Source: Hyperoplus lanceolatus
Lineage: Eukaryota; Chordata; Actinopteri; Uranoscopiformes; Ammodytidae
DNA: 64,000 nt
Reading direction: 5' to 3'
NCBI GenBank assembly: GCA_026929865.2
Contig: CM049396.1
Location: 39,417,001 to 39,481,000 of the forward strand
Shown piece by piece: positions 45,266-57,042 of this stretch. The first letter of the stretch is position 1. Every line of letters starts with the position of its first letter. Position numbers and translations under genes: made by a program. The notes under the pieces are model-generated. The model was given only the letters and a program-made list of their open reading frames with translations. It was not told the DNA's origin and made no database searches.

Positions 45266-46610
45266 TCAAATCAAATTCAAATCAGTTTTATTTGTATAGC
45301 CCAAAATCACAAACACATTTGTCTCAGTGGGCTTTACATTTCATACAATATGATATATGATACAATATGACACCCTGCCCTTACACCCTTAGCTCGGCTG
45401 AGAAAAAACTCCCAGTAAAAACCCTTTACCGGGAATAAAAAAAAATTTAAGAAATCTCAGGGAGAGTCGACAGAGTAAGGGATCCCTCTCCCAGGACGGA
45501 CACGCTGCAATAGATGTCATAAGTAGAGAAAACACGAAGGAATTTGATCATTGACCAGGTGATTACATGGTAATACTAAGTAAAGTGTGAATAGTGTGGA
45601 TGCAGGAAGACTTCAGATGCTGCCAGAGGATCCACACCGTCTCGTCTCCACCAGGGAAAACTAAGGTTTCCATCGCCGAGATTACATCCCACGTCTCCAG
45701 GTGAAGACGTGGGATGGGTGGCCGACACATCTTAGTAATGGGTGGCCGACACATCGTAGAGGCAGTCTCAAAAGCCCTAGCTAAGCTATATTTAGTGATC
45801 TCAGACTGCTTCCGCCTAATGTCATTGGAGCCGACATGAATAACAATGTCATCAAAACATGTGTTGTTTTGTGTCTGCGTTCCGCCTTTATCCCCCTTAT
45901 CCCTGTATGTAGTCAGCACACTAAGATTAGCCTCAATGTCGGATGCTCTGGCTCCAGGTATACATTTAACAGTGGCTGGCAAATCAAGTTTAATGTTGCG
46001 AGTGATGGAGTCCCCTATGACTAGCGTACGGGGCCCAGCCCGACCAACGGGAGCGAGGGAGACAGACGGGCTAACAGGGCTCGCAAGAGCCGAGTACCGA
46101 TTCACCGAGCAAGCCCGCCAGCACCGCGTGCACCCCCACCCCGCAGGACAGGGCAGAACCCAGCCGCGTCTGCCGAAGCAGTTACCTCAATGCTACCGGG
46201 GGTAGTAAGACTCCCGGGGCTAGGGCTAAGCAATGTGTCCGTGCTGTCTATAACGTCAGTAGCAGAAAGCTGCTCCAAATCACGGACGCGACTCTCTAAA
46301 CGAGCCATTCTAGCCAGTAAAGTAGCACAATCCGCACAAGCCATCACGCACAATATGAGTAAGACACAGAGTCAGACCCAGGGGAGAGTGTGAGAAGCTA
46401 AGCGCTAGGATATGCTATATGCTATACAGACAACAACAAATCACCCCCCAACACCAGCGAGGTAGGGGAGAACGACAGTACACAGGGCACAATTTGTGAA
46501 GAAAACAGGAAAGTGTGAAGGAAACAATAGAATAAACTTAAGACACGATAGGACAGGACAAGCAGCAGTAACGTAACAGCTAGCAAATCTTACGTGGAAA
46601 CCGGAAACAG
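45266..46610 (-). mobile_element. Internally deleted 'half-LINE' with SGNH-type ORF1
   Basis: A minus-strand LINE copy flanked by ACAAA (45261-45265 and 46611-46615). From its 5' side it has a 5' UTR, an ORF1 start, an SGNH domain and then, with no ORF2, a 3' UTR with the common fish LINE ending (CTGGGAGTTTTTTCTCAGCCGAG, AAAGCCCACTGAGACAAATG, ATTTTGGGCTATACAAATAAA) and a TTTGA-type tail. Confidence 0.8.
45563..46353 (-). pseudogene. Half-LINE ORF1, coiled coil plus SGNH domain, frameshifted
   Basis: The minus strand from 46353 encodes MCVMACADCATLLARMARLE with a heptad-like stretch. After a frameshift near 46100 it gives a Pro/Ser-rich linker and an SGNH core: block [12 protein letters not shown] (Ser present), block [12 protein letters not shown]. 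The domain is cut after about 110 residues. A 24-bp unit encoding CRPPI is tandemly repeated (about 45710-45765), and the frame runs into 3' UTR. Block V is missing. Unlike L2-A ORF1, it keeps the nucleophile motif. Confidence 0.75.
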
Positions 46611-47525
46611 ACAAAACCAAATACATGTGTTTCTTCAGAGCAAACACTACACATTTGAATGATTTCAATATTTTTACAAAGAATGGATTTCACAGAATAT
46701 AAATATCTCGGCATCTGCATAGATGATAAACTCACTTTTCATTTTCACATAAGAAATCTTGAATGTCGACTGCGACAAAAAATTTGCTATTTTTATAGGA
46801 ACAAAACCACCTTCCCTTTTATTTAGTAGGAAAAGGATTATTGAGGCACTTTTCATGTCTGTCCTTGATAACGGTGATGTGGTTTACCGGCATGCATCAC
46901 ATTCATGTCTTAAACTCCTAGACTCTGTTTTTCACTCTGCTTTAGGTTCATCACAGGAGATGCTTGTGACACACGCCATAATGTTTTACATGAAAACATA
47001 GGGTGTTCCTCTCTAAAAGAAAGACGTGAGACACATTGGCATATTTTTATTTATAAAGCCCTGAACGGGAAGCTTCCCGATTAGATGGGCTTTATCAGAC
47101 CCGCTCCACTGACATGCTTATGCTTTATGTCCCACAAGCCCGGTCTGAGCTTGGAAAGACAGCTTTTAGCTTGAGTGACCCTGACTCCTGGAACAGCTTA
47201 TAGCAACAAATTAAACTAAATACCTTCATATCCTTTCACACATTTAAACAGATTATCTTAAATCTGCTGAACTCCACCTGTAACTGTTTAGGCTATATTG
47301 TACTTTCACCCATTTCATTACAATAGCAACCATTCTACATCGCTCTCTAAATGTTTCAATTGTTTTCTTTTTCTCTTTATCAGCTTGTTGTGTATTTGAT
47401 GTAAAGGCATTGTATATTGTGTACGTATTGATTTTACTTTGCATATATTTGACTCAACATCATTGCAAATGTGGGTCACCCCTCAATTGATCTCTTGAGT
47501 ATAAATAAAGGTTAAATGAAAAAAA
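46611..47525 (+). pseudogene. CR1/jockey-superfamily LINE R1, 3' piece
   Basis: Resumes the R1 frame at TKYM, then YKYLGICIDDKLTF, VLDNGDVVYRHAS and a degenerate C-terminus (NSFPD-type segments with many stops). It ends with CTTGAGTATAAATAAAGGTTAAATG, a CR1-superfamily type tail. Heavily mutated, consistent with the oldest layer of the nest. Confidence 0.75.
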
Positions 47526-49760
47526 TGTAAAGTGTGTGTGTTTGTGTAGCCATATAATAGGATAGGAAAAAAGTGAGAAAGCATGTTTTTGTTTCTTTCT
47601 TTATTTTTTAAAAGGTTAAAAGTGGACGTCATCATCGTCATAGATCGACAATCAAGAGAGAGAGTGTGTGTGTGTGTGATCAGGTGGGTGTTTTGTCATT
47701 TCTTCCGCCTCCATACCTCTCTCCTGCACACACTCCCATCCATTAACACTCGTGCAGTAGGACTAAGGTGGTATTGATTTGGGAAAAGCAAAAGAAGCAC
47801 AAACTGGGTGTTCTGGCTTACATTCAGGCAGCAAGAATGAAACAAAGCCACAAAGCTGTGTAGTAATGTATCATTACACAACTTACACTGAGGCGATAGT
47901 CTGACTGGAGGGTGAGAGTGCGTCCCGTTATGACTTGGAGATATGTTTAGCGGAGGAACAAAGAGCAGGAAGGAAATGCACAAGACACATGAGCAAAGAA
48001 AAACATTTTCAAACACTACAGCAAAACACAGCCTCCTCCAATCCTCACTATTAACATGATTATTCAGCTGCATGTAGGCCACTGACTTCATTACTGCTTG
48101 CTGGGTGTCCCCTCTTTGTATAATTTATTTTTTTTCAAATTGAAATGTCTTTACTTGTGTCCATATGAGCCCTTGTTTCGTCATGTTTTCAATATTGTGA
48201 GTCCAGTATATGATTATGCATTATAATATATTGATATCCAACAAAAAGTTTCAAAAAATACACCAGTGAAGTACTTTTTTCTCTACTTTTCAAAACGGGA
48301 CCATTATTATTTTTAAAGGATATAAGTCAGTTCTCCACAACTGTGTTAAAGCCTCTGATACACATGTTGTCTATCAGCAGACACTCTGATATGACTTTAG
48401 CAGCTCCTAAAGGAAAAGTGAGGCAGGTTTCAGATCAGGTCTAAGGTGTTAAAACTGAATCCCATTCTCACTCTTCACATGTAAAATCCACTTGTTGATA
48501 TCCAGTTTTTATCCAAAGCCAAATGTCAGCCAGGTAATCCATCAACCTATTTGCCTGAATATGGCATCCTGTGTTAGCAGTGGTGTCAGGTTTCAATTCA
48601 AAGTGTGCAGAAAAGACATATTCCTTAACATATCTGAAACAAAGCTGCTTACAAGCTAGTTATATTACAATATTTTCAGCTTTTGAAAAACATATTTTCC
48701 AGTTTATAAGTTTGCCTGTTCGCTAATCACTGTGGAGAAAATGTGTGCTGAAAACCAGTGTCAGTGGAGAAAATGAATCAAGGGTACAAACAGCTCTCCA
48801 TTATGAATGTGTAAATATGGGCACTTTAACTGTTCTTACAGGGAATGCATTTTTCCTCAAACAATAAGTAAAAGCTGCCCCAGTGCGCCGGAGCCTCCGC
48901 CACGCATCATGTTTGGGTAAACTGCGTAACAAATTGGTGAAAAAAGGCTGGAGCCGGAGACAGGGTAAACTCCCTCCTGGACAATACCGTGCTGTATTAT
49001 TAAAAGCACAGCAGTGTAACCTGCTAAGATGAGGGAACATGCTCATCGATGATATCAAGGTGACTGAACACACACAGAGCAGCAAGCCAGCTGCTGTTCA
49101 GGCAGCATGGTGGGACTAACGCTGAGGACTAGGTGCCTGCTGCATAATTGGGAATTATTAAACATGGCTCTAGCAGCGAGGTGATCATGAAATTGTATTT
49201 TCAGTCTAGAGGGAAGGAAAGGAAAGAATTAAAATGTTAGCGTTTGTTAGGAGGCGAAGAAAAGAAGAAAAAAATGGAAGAGTCTTGTCCTACACCTCCC
49301 ATGATTACATTTTTTTTAAGAAACAACGGAAATGCATTTGGACAAGCAGTGAGATGGATGATACAGGCTGCTTTCGTAAATTGTGGACTGTTGTAAATTG
49401 CAATCTGGATAAATATTTCAGTGGCAACTGGACCAACATGATGTGGGGAGGGATGTTGTCTATTTCTATGTGAAGGCAGCAAACAGCTACAAACACCATG
49501 AAATTAAATGATTTGAGTTGTGATTGTGATGTGGACTGACCTTGGGTACATCAAGTATGGATTATCAGTTAAAATATATAAATAAACGTTCATAACATAT
49601 TTATAGCTCACTAAACGTCATCTAAAAGTTAATATCTAAATTTTTTACCTCAAATGTTCTCATATTAGTAGACTAGTCTTATATGTTTTCTTTTTAATTT
49701 ATTTTACTTCTCTGTAGCACTTTGAGATTCCAGGAATATAAAGTGCATTACAAATAAAAT

Positions 49761-49825
<65 letters not shown>

Positions 49826-51400
49826 GTCAATATACATGTCTGATGAGAAACATTTATTCAGATTGAAAGTTATTATACTATAAATGTGAAATACAAATCA
49901 CAAACACTACAAAAATATCAATAGCAAAAATGTAAAATATATATTTTGTAGTCTTGGGGTCGATGCAGTTTCTACCAAACTGCACAAAAACTAAAGCACT
50001 GAGGGTTTTGGAAAATGCCGACAAATTTCCAATGTCGGAAAGAAATCTCAAGTAGTCTTTTCTTCCATTGTTTTCATCTCACAACATATTGTGTTAAATG
50101 GTAAGTAGTGTAATGAGTAAATAGCATTATAGAAATGAGAACTTTTCCTTATATACAAAGTTTGCTTATGTAAAAACGCAGAAGGTTAAAATAAATATAA
50201 AAGTCGAAAAATTACCATTGTGTGGTGTATAAATAAAGCTGATATTAATATTCCATTAAAGCAAAGAAAAAACATTGAGAGTTTGTAAAACATCTGAAGG
50301 AGATACATAGTTTGTAACATATTGCCTAAAAAACATCCCTTATGTGGTGTCGTGCAAATTATTTCCTCTGAATGTCTGGGGGGAAACATTAAATACATAT
50401 TAATTTAGTTCAACCGTGATCAGGAATGGTCCCTGAACCAAAGTGATTAAGAGTTTTGGATTTACATTTATATGAAGTCAGAGCAGGATGTACAGTCTGT
50501 ACATCTGCTGTCCAGTATGAATCATAAATAGAGGCTTGAATTTCAAATACATGCATCAGACCACAAATGTCAGCGATTAAAAAAATAACAACCAACCAGG
50601 TTTGCAAAAGTGAGCAAATCAGACAATTGTGACAGCGACAAGCTACTTTAAAATGAGTACATCTCACTGGAATCATTAGTTTGGAGCTGCGAGCAGAACA
50701 TTTTCCTCTGCAGCAGCAGTTTCAAATCACAATGCAATAATATTTTCCAGCATAATCTGAAATGATGTTGGGGTGGGGGTGTGTAGGGGGGCAGCGAGTG
50801 GCTTGATGCGGCAAAGGAGCAGAGGATGTTAGTGATTGTTCTATATTGCTCATGCTCTCATGGATTACTTAATTGTCAGCCCCGTGCCGACGTTCTGCTC
50901 TGTTAATGGCCGGCAATATAGCCTTTACCTCACTCAAGGAATAAATTGTATTGCTCCATCTCTCTCCATCTTGTAACAAACACACCTTCCCACACACATA
51001 CAAACAGCCCTTCCCTCCTCTCTTCACTGCTCATATAGATAATTTAAGATGGAATGGGATAGTTACTGAAGCAAAATCCCGATGAGATCCAGTGCTATTT
51101 CACAATTTCTTAGAAGACGGTAAAAAATATGAAGTTTATCATGAACTCAGTCAGTCTGAGAGACAAGAGGTGGCTGGGTCGACATCAAAGAGAAGAATAG
51201 GATAGGCACCTTGAAGAAGGGGAAAGATTAAGGTATCTGTGTCATCAAGAGGTCACTGGCATTAGCCTCAGCGCTGGACAGTGACAAAGGTTGGGAAAAG
51301 CCTAGAGAGGCGTCTTAATATGTGTTCCTGTGATATGTGCAAAGATACATTATTTTATATTTTTATGGTGCGTTTTACCATTTGTCAAATTATTTCCATA
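47526..51400. other. Mostly single-copy-looking non-coding DNA
   Basis: I find no supported coding exon. The only repeat signals are the LINE/SINE-type tail with (TTA)n at 49715-49824 and short A- or T-runs. Confidence 0.5.
49715..49824 (+). repeat. LINE/SINE 3' tail with (TTA)n
   Basis: GTAGCACTTTGAGATTCCAGG, AAGTGCATTACAAATAAAATG, then about 20 TTA units. This is the form of an L2-type 3' end; the body is too short or decayed to assign. Confidence 0.65.
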
Positions 51401-52528
51401 TAGGGGAAGGTGGGGTGATTTGTGCAACTTTTTACTCAAAGTGATTTTAAAGTGAGGCCTTGACAGTTATGTCTCCAACTCAAATATGTACATATATTTC
51501 AGGATGTTGTGCATCCCTGGCAATAAAAACTTTGGATCTGGAATAAACTGTTTAAGAAATATAGCTTTCGGAAAAAAAAGTTGTCTTGATGCACAAATCA
51601 CCCCACGTAGTGGGGGTGACTTGTGTCATTGTGTCACAATGACAAAGTCACCATCATCATCTTTCTGGCCATCTGAACTCTCATCAGTGGTGTCGTTAAG
51701 TGGAATTGAGATGTCACTCTCTCCTGAGCTACTGTAGACTATCACTTTCTTTTGGTGACCAGCGTATACAGCCATGCCACTGGCACAACTCTCAGAAATG
51801 TACTTTGCACTAGTTGCTCCGTGCTTGTGGAACCAACTGCCACCTGACAAATGTGATTCCCCCTACATTTCTGCCTTTAAATCAAGGCTCAAAACCCATA
51901 TGTACACCCTGGTGTTTCCTCCCCATTAACCTCTGCACTACTTACTTACCTCTGCACTACTATCTGTGTTTATGTGGATGTATGGGCTTTACGTCTTTTA
52001 TTTTGGTTATTGTTATTTTACCTTCATTGTTTACCTACTGAATGCACTATGTACAGCACTTTGGACAGTGCAAACTGTCATAAATGTGCTTTTATAAATA
52101 CATTTTACTTACTTACTTACTTATAACTCACCCAGGCCCTTGCGCACAAATCACCCCATCCCCAGAATTTTGGATAATAGGCATGATGCAGCAATTTAGG
52201 GTTGACATTGTGCTAACTATATAGACTCAAAGTGTAGCATACCAAAGCACTAAAACACGTGTCAAATGTTTTCAAACGTGTCTATAATTGTTCAGACACA
52301 ATAATCAAAAAACCTTGATCATGGAAATTTTACTTTGAAAGGCAAAACACAGTTTTTTGAGCTTAAATGTGCTTATATCTTATTCCTTGTGTCTCCCTTC
52401 TTTACAGGATGAGTCAAATGGATGGCTCTTCTTAAATATGTGGTCACATTTCCAATTTCTTCCACGGTTTTCTAGAAACAAGGGGTTTTGCAACTTCCAA
52501 AATGCACAAATCACCCCACCTTCCCCTA
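51401..52528. mobile_element. TIR element with CAAATCACCCCA internal motifs
   Basis: Perfect inverted ends of at least 26 bp: TAGGGGAAGGTGGGGTGATT and on to TGTGCA. The motif GCACAAATCACCCCA recurs internally (about 51593-51606 and 52143-52157). The flanks give no clear TSD. It contains a LINE 3' fragment. It is similar in layout to 14526-16719. Confidence 0.75.
51793..52122 (+). mobile_element. LINE 3' fragment with (ACTT)n tail
   Basis: The plus strand encodes a LINE C-terminus (WNQLPPDKC, then SAFKSRLKTHMYTLVF). A 3' UTR follows with TGTACAGCACTTTGGACAGTG, GTGCTTTTATAAATACATTTTA and an (ACTT)n tail. It is 5'-truncated and nested in the 51401 TIR element. Confidence 0.7.
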
Positions 52529-53069
52529 CAGTAAATATGCCTTACTGTAAATTTACATTGTGATATGTCCCTTGTTAAATTCACGAGTGGCCACTAAGAG
52601 GTGGTACCAAAACAGAGCAATTTCTCTTTGACTCCTGTGTTAAATAAGCCGTTTTCACAGCATTGTTAAGCCTATTTACTACCTGGTCACTGGTCAAACA
52701 AAATTATAGTCTGTATGTTTAGATCATATCTCCATGACAACGGTGAATAGTTTTGGATTACGCTAGTTTTTAAACTATTGGAGGTTAAAATTTACGAATA
52801 ATTAGAGGCGCGGCCTCTTGAGTGACAACTAGCCGCCCGCTGGCCCTCACTTCGCCTCAGAAGTATAAGTCACCTAGATGGGTATATCACCTTCCCTCCG
52901 ACGTCATATCAATACCCTTTTTTGCTAAGAGGAAATGAAGCGGAGTCAAATTCTGACAAGATGGTGACACGCATAGGCCAGGACGATTGGATGCAGATGG
53001 AATATCTGAGGTCAGCCCGGCTGCTACATCCATTTTGTATACTATCTATGGGTAGGACTCTATGACAAT

Positions 53070-53402
53070 GTGTAACATTGGATCAAATCCTTCTTACAGG
53101 ATAGGGACTACTTGTTTTAATTAGTACATTTTAATCTGAGTGAACAGAAAGGACATGTGTTCCTCAGAGATACATTCCTGTACCTCTTCTTTTTAATATC
53201 TGTATGCTCCCCCTTCCCCGGTTTATGGAGCATTATGAAATCCCCTACCCTGCTATACATACACAGATGACATTCTTCTCTACATCACCACATGTTTTGT
53301 TTAATTTGTTTACAACTGAACAGAAATAGTTGTATTTGGTCCCAAACAGGTAATATTAAAAGTCAGTTTCTACCAGGCACTGCACTAAAAGCTACAGACC
53401 AA
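53070..53402 (+). pseudogene. Decayed L2-like LINE RT fragment, left part
   Basis: Degenerate codons reminiscent of FLQDRDYL, PVPLLFNI.MLP and YTDDILLYI, as in the L2 RT region between motifs C and E. Multiple stops. It is continued after the hAT at 54273. Confidence 0.55.
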
Positions 53403-54264
53403 CAGTGTTGGGAAAGTTCTTTTTCTACGTGAACTAGTTCAAAGTTCAGTTCACACCCTTTAAAATGAACTAGTTCAGTTCATAGTTCATAATTCAAAAT
53501 TCTGAACTAAGTTCACAGTTAAAAGATTAACTAGTTCATAGTTCTTTTTTAAAAAAATATGTTGCTGCAGGCTATTATTTTTCTAAATAATTGCCACATT
53601 CCATATCAAACCACAGACAAATGCAAATGTTTTTCCATTTTTATAATTTTCCAAACCTGGAAACAATTCACATGAAAGGTCATTCAAAGAAAGCAATACT
53701 GAAAAATATAGCAAGCAGGTTGTACTCTACAAACAAATTAGCCTACAACTTAAAATAGTAAAACCCTCAAGGAGACCATTCTAAACTGCAGAGTAGGGCC
53801 TACTGTTAACAACAAAGTCCAGACGATGTGTTGATATACTTATTAACACAAACACAGTCGGAGGTAGGTAACAGTCATACGAAGAAGAGGGTAGAGCCTG
53901 AGGCTAGGTCCATGGTCTGAGTAAGTGCTGCTGTATTCATTTGTTTTTGTTTTTTTCCGCGGTGTTTCGCATTTTGATGACGCAGCGGCGGTGCGACGCT
54001 GTGGTGGCATGTGTTGCCAGATTGGGTGTTTTTCAGCTACACATTAAGGGCTGTTTACGCTGTCTTTTAGCGGGGGTTTTCTTTGGAAATCTGGCACTCG
54101 ATGAACGAGTGAACGACTGTAAGAGCGCCGTAAACAAACGCCAGAATGAGCACGTTCGCAAAAACGTTCATGAGGCAGAAATACATACGTTCAGTTCATG
54201 TTCGCCCCCAATATGAACGAGTTCATGAACGATCGTTCATTGAACGCGTTCAGGCACAACTCTG
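53403..54264. mobile_element. hAT-type MITE, ends CAGTGTTGGGAA
   Basis: Ends CAGTGTTGGGAAAGTTC and GCACAACTCTG, flanked by a perfect 8-bp TSD CAGACCAA (53395-53402 and 54265-54272). The subterminal regions are full of GAACTAGTTCA/GTTCATGAAC motifs. The terminal dozen bases match the MITE at 24841 but the interiors differ. Confidence 0.92.
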
Positions 54265-54272
54265 CAGACCAA

Positions 54273-54400
54273 AGCAGAAATCTTGGTGTTTTCATGGAAT
54301 CCCACTTAAATTTCAACCATAAAACAGACAATAACCAAGTCAGCCTAATACCAACTGAAAAATATTGTGATAATTAAAGCTTCAATGAGGAGAGGGAATC
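54273..54400 (+). pseudogene. Decayed L2-like LINE fragment, right part
   Basis: Resumes with AEILVFSWNPT-like codons (compare ARNLGVVVDSDLNF in L2-A) and YQLKNIVIIKASM (compare YHLKNISRIKGLM). It fades out after about 54400. Confidence 0.6.
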
Positions 54401-56960
54401 TGTGGTGAAAGAAGCATTCAGCTCTTTTACTTGAGTACAAAAAACATTCAAACAAAGTATAAATACTCTATTGCAAAATAAATAAAAATAAGGATTTTAT
54501 ACTTTCTTAAAGTTTAAAGCTGGTGTCAGAGCTTAAAGGAATACTTCACCCATATGGAACCGGCGTTCTTTCATTATAAAATCACCATTATACTATAATG
54601 AATGAGGTTTTTCTTCCCTCCGTCTTCCCTCAGTCTTCCCTTGGTCCAGCTGTCCTGTTATTCCTAACCATACATGGGACAATGTAGTGTTAGACAGTAA
54701 GACCATATAACACTCTTTCTGCCCTGTCTCAGGCTAGGATGAACCGATTTCTAAAATGTTTGCACATTTATACTACATAGGATCTCAGAGTTCAATACAC
54801 CTTCATATTTCCACTGCTGAAGTAGATCTTTAAGAATCATTCCTCATGACTGACCTGACATTACCAGTGTACTTAAGAATGAAAAGTTCTTATTATGCAG
54901 AAAGTGGCCTCTGGAAGTGCTACATTACAATATATTTTATTATTGGATTATCATTACTGGTGAATCATCATTATAAGCAGCGTTTTCACGCTGTTCTCAT
55001 GCTGTAGCAGGAAATGGTGTTACTGTGTGTATTTGCAAAATAACCATAACTCTCAGATATATGTGATGGGGTGAAAATCTAAATCATTCCCCTTTAAATG
55101 TAGTGGAAACCAAAACTTAAGCCTATCTGTTGTAGTGTTGCATCGTGTTAACACTGGTTGGAACAAGCTGATACAGAATAAACCATCTCATATTGTCAGA
55201 CACTTTGGACTTTCAACCTTTAAAACTACTTTAAGGTGGAAAATTTTTAGAATTTAGAGTTACTGAGTCACATGGTGTCTGAGATGACATCAGAGGTGCC
55301 TGCAATGTGCATTCATAGCTGACCACACACACGCACCTACAGCACAGAGAGGGCAGTGAGGGAGTCAAGAGTCCCATGGACCTTATCACGAGTTGCACTC
55401 TCAAAAGGAAGTCTCCTCTGTTTTACACTTACACACCAGTGACCATTGAGTGAGTGTGCACAAACTGGCTGACAGAGCTTTAAAATCCTTGTTTGCCTCT
55501 CCGTTTCCCCCCCCCCCCCCCCTCACAGGCCTGTTTGGAGTAAATATCCGGCATTAATATCCACACACAGATCTTACGCCAGAGGATTATTCAACATTAA
55601 TTACATTAGCATTTTCGCTCTGACAATAAGGTGGCTTCTTATCTGTGATCTTCAAACTGTGACTGGGAACTATTGATCTGGGCCATGTTGTCATTCAGAT
55701 GATAATTAGGAGTGGGTGATAGGTCAGCCTCCAATCCGTTTGAACATCTGGATGAGAGTTCCTCAAGGACAATGAGAACCGCAGTATGCCGCCACTCCGT
55801 TGAGCCCCGCGCGTCTTTATGTGCCTAAATCCATTATACAATTGTCAAATTAATTCCCACATTCCAGCAGATCAGACCCAACATTCAAGGGAGACAAAAG
55901 ACTGGGAGATGAACCCAGTTGGAGTCCAGTGTACAGTTACAGTTGAGGCATACATTGCTGGGGCTGACGCACCAGCTGCAAGGTTTAACTGACCGTTTTC
56001 AGCAAAGAAAATAATAAAAAAAAAATCTGAAGTTTTCAGGAAAGTTGCAAAGTGCAGCTGCATAGCCAAACAGAACAGTGCCTATTCCCACATCTGTCAG
56101 TGCACATTTTCATTTTATGACTTTTTTGACACATTTGTCATCTTCACTTCCTCAAGAGAACACTTTTAATAACCATTAATCTGTAAATTTTCGCGACCAA
56201 CTGCATACTGTGAGTGTGCCATAGCTGCCAAGGTGCTATCACACAGGTTAGCTTTATCTATAATTAAAACTGTATATTAGGGACATGCAAATGGAGATAT
56301 TAGCAGACCTAACATATATCCTTCTCAGTGTGGTGGGGGAAGAGTTCAAAAGAATCGTTTTGCAGAGACCCCGCTTTGCAGAAAGTAGCTCAATTTATTC
56401 CTTACATGAGTAAATAAAGGTAATCTCCATGGGTGCATTAAATTCTGTCGCCACTGCATTTATGTTATCTTTAATGCGATGAATAATTACGTTTGCACAG
56501 CGCAAAAGTGCTTACAGCAGAACTTTTGGAAGAAACAACAGAACAAATTTGTGTGAAAAAAGAAATCCTAAATGGTCTTGTTTGGAGTCTTTAGTGCAGA
56601 AAAGATCTCTTTGCTCTCAGCTTTTCGCACCAAGCTTGACCACATAGAACAATAGTTTGTTAATCCGTAGTTCACAGGAAACCGGAGCAGGGCAAGACAA
56701 CAGATGTTGCTCTGGTGAATAATGTTTTATTATAAAAGTACAGATAAGCATTGGATATAAAAGAGCAGCGGCTGTTCCAGTCTAATTTATTATTGCCTGT
56801 AAAATTTAACATAAAGAGCCTATGGTCCTGTTAGTCAGACAGTGTGAGCTAATGTCCCTACAGGAAACAGCTTATCGTGGTTTCTGTTAACGTGTTGCAA
56901 TGTAAATGAACAGCTAAACTGTACTTGATCCAAATGTGCAAATGCAAAACATAAATGTAA
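54401..56960. other. Unannotated non-coding DNA
   Basis: No supported coding or mobile signal. A run of about 14 Cs lies at 55508-55522. Confidence 0.5.
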
Positions 56961-56965
56961 ATCAG

Positions 56966-56967
<2 letters not shown>

Positions 56968-57041
<74 letters not shown>
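56968..57041. repeat. (TG)n microsatellite
   Basis: About 36 uninterrupted TG units. Confidence 0.95.
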
Positions 57042-57042
<1 letters not shown>

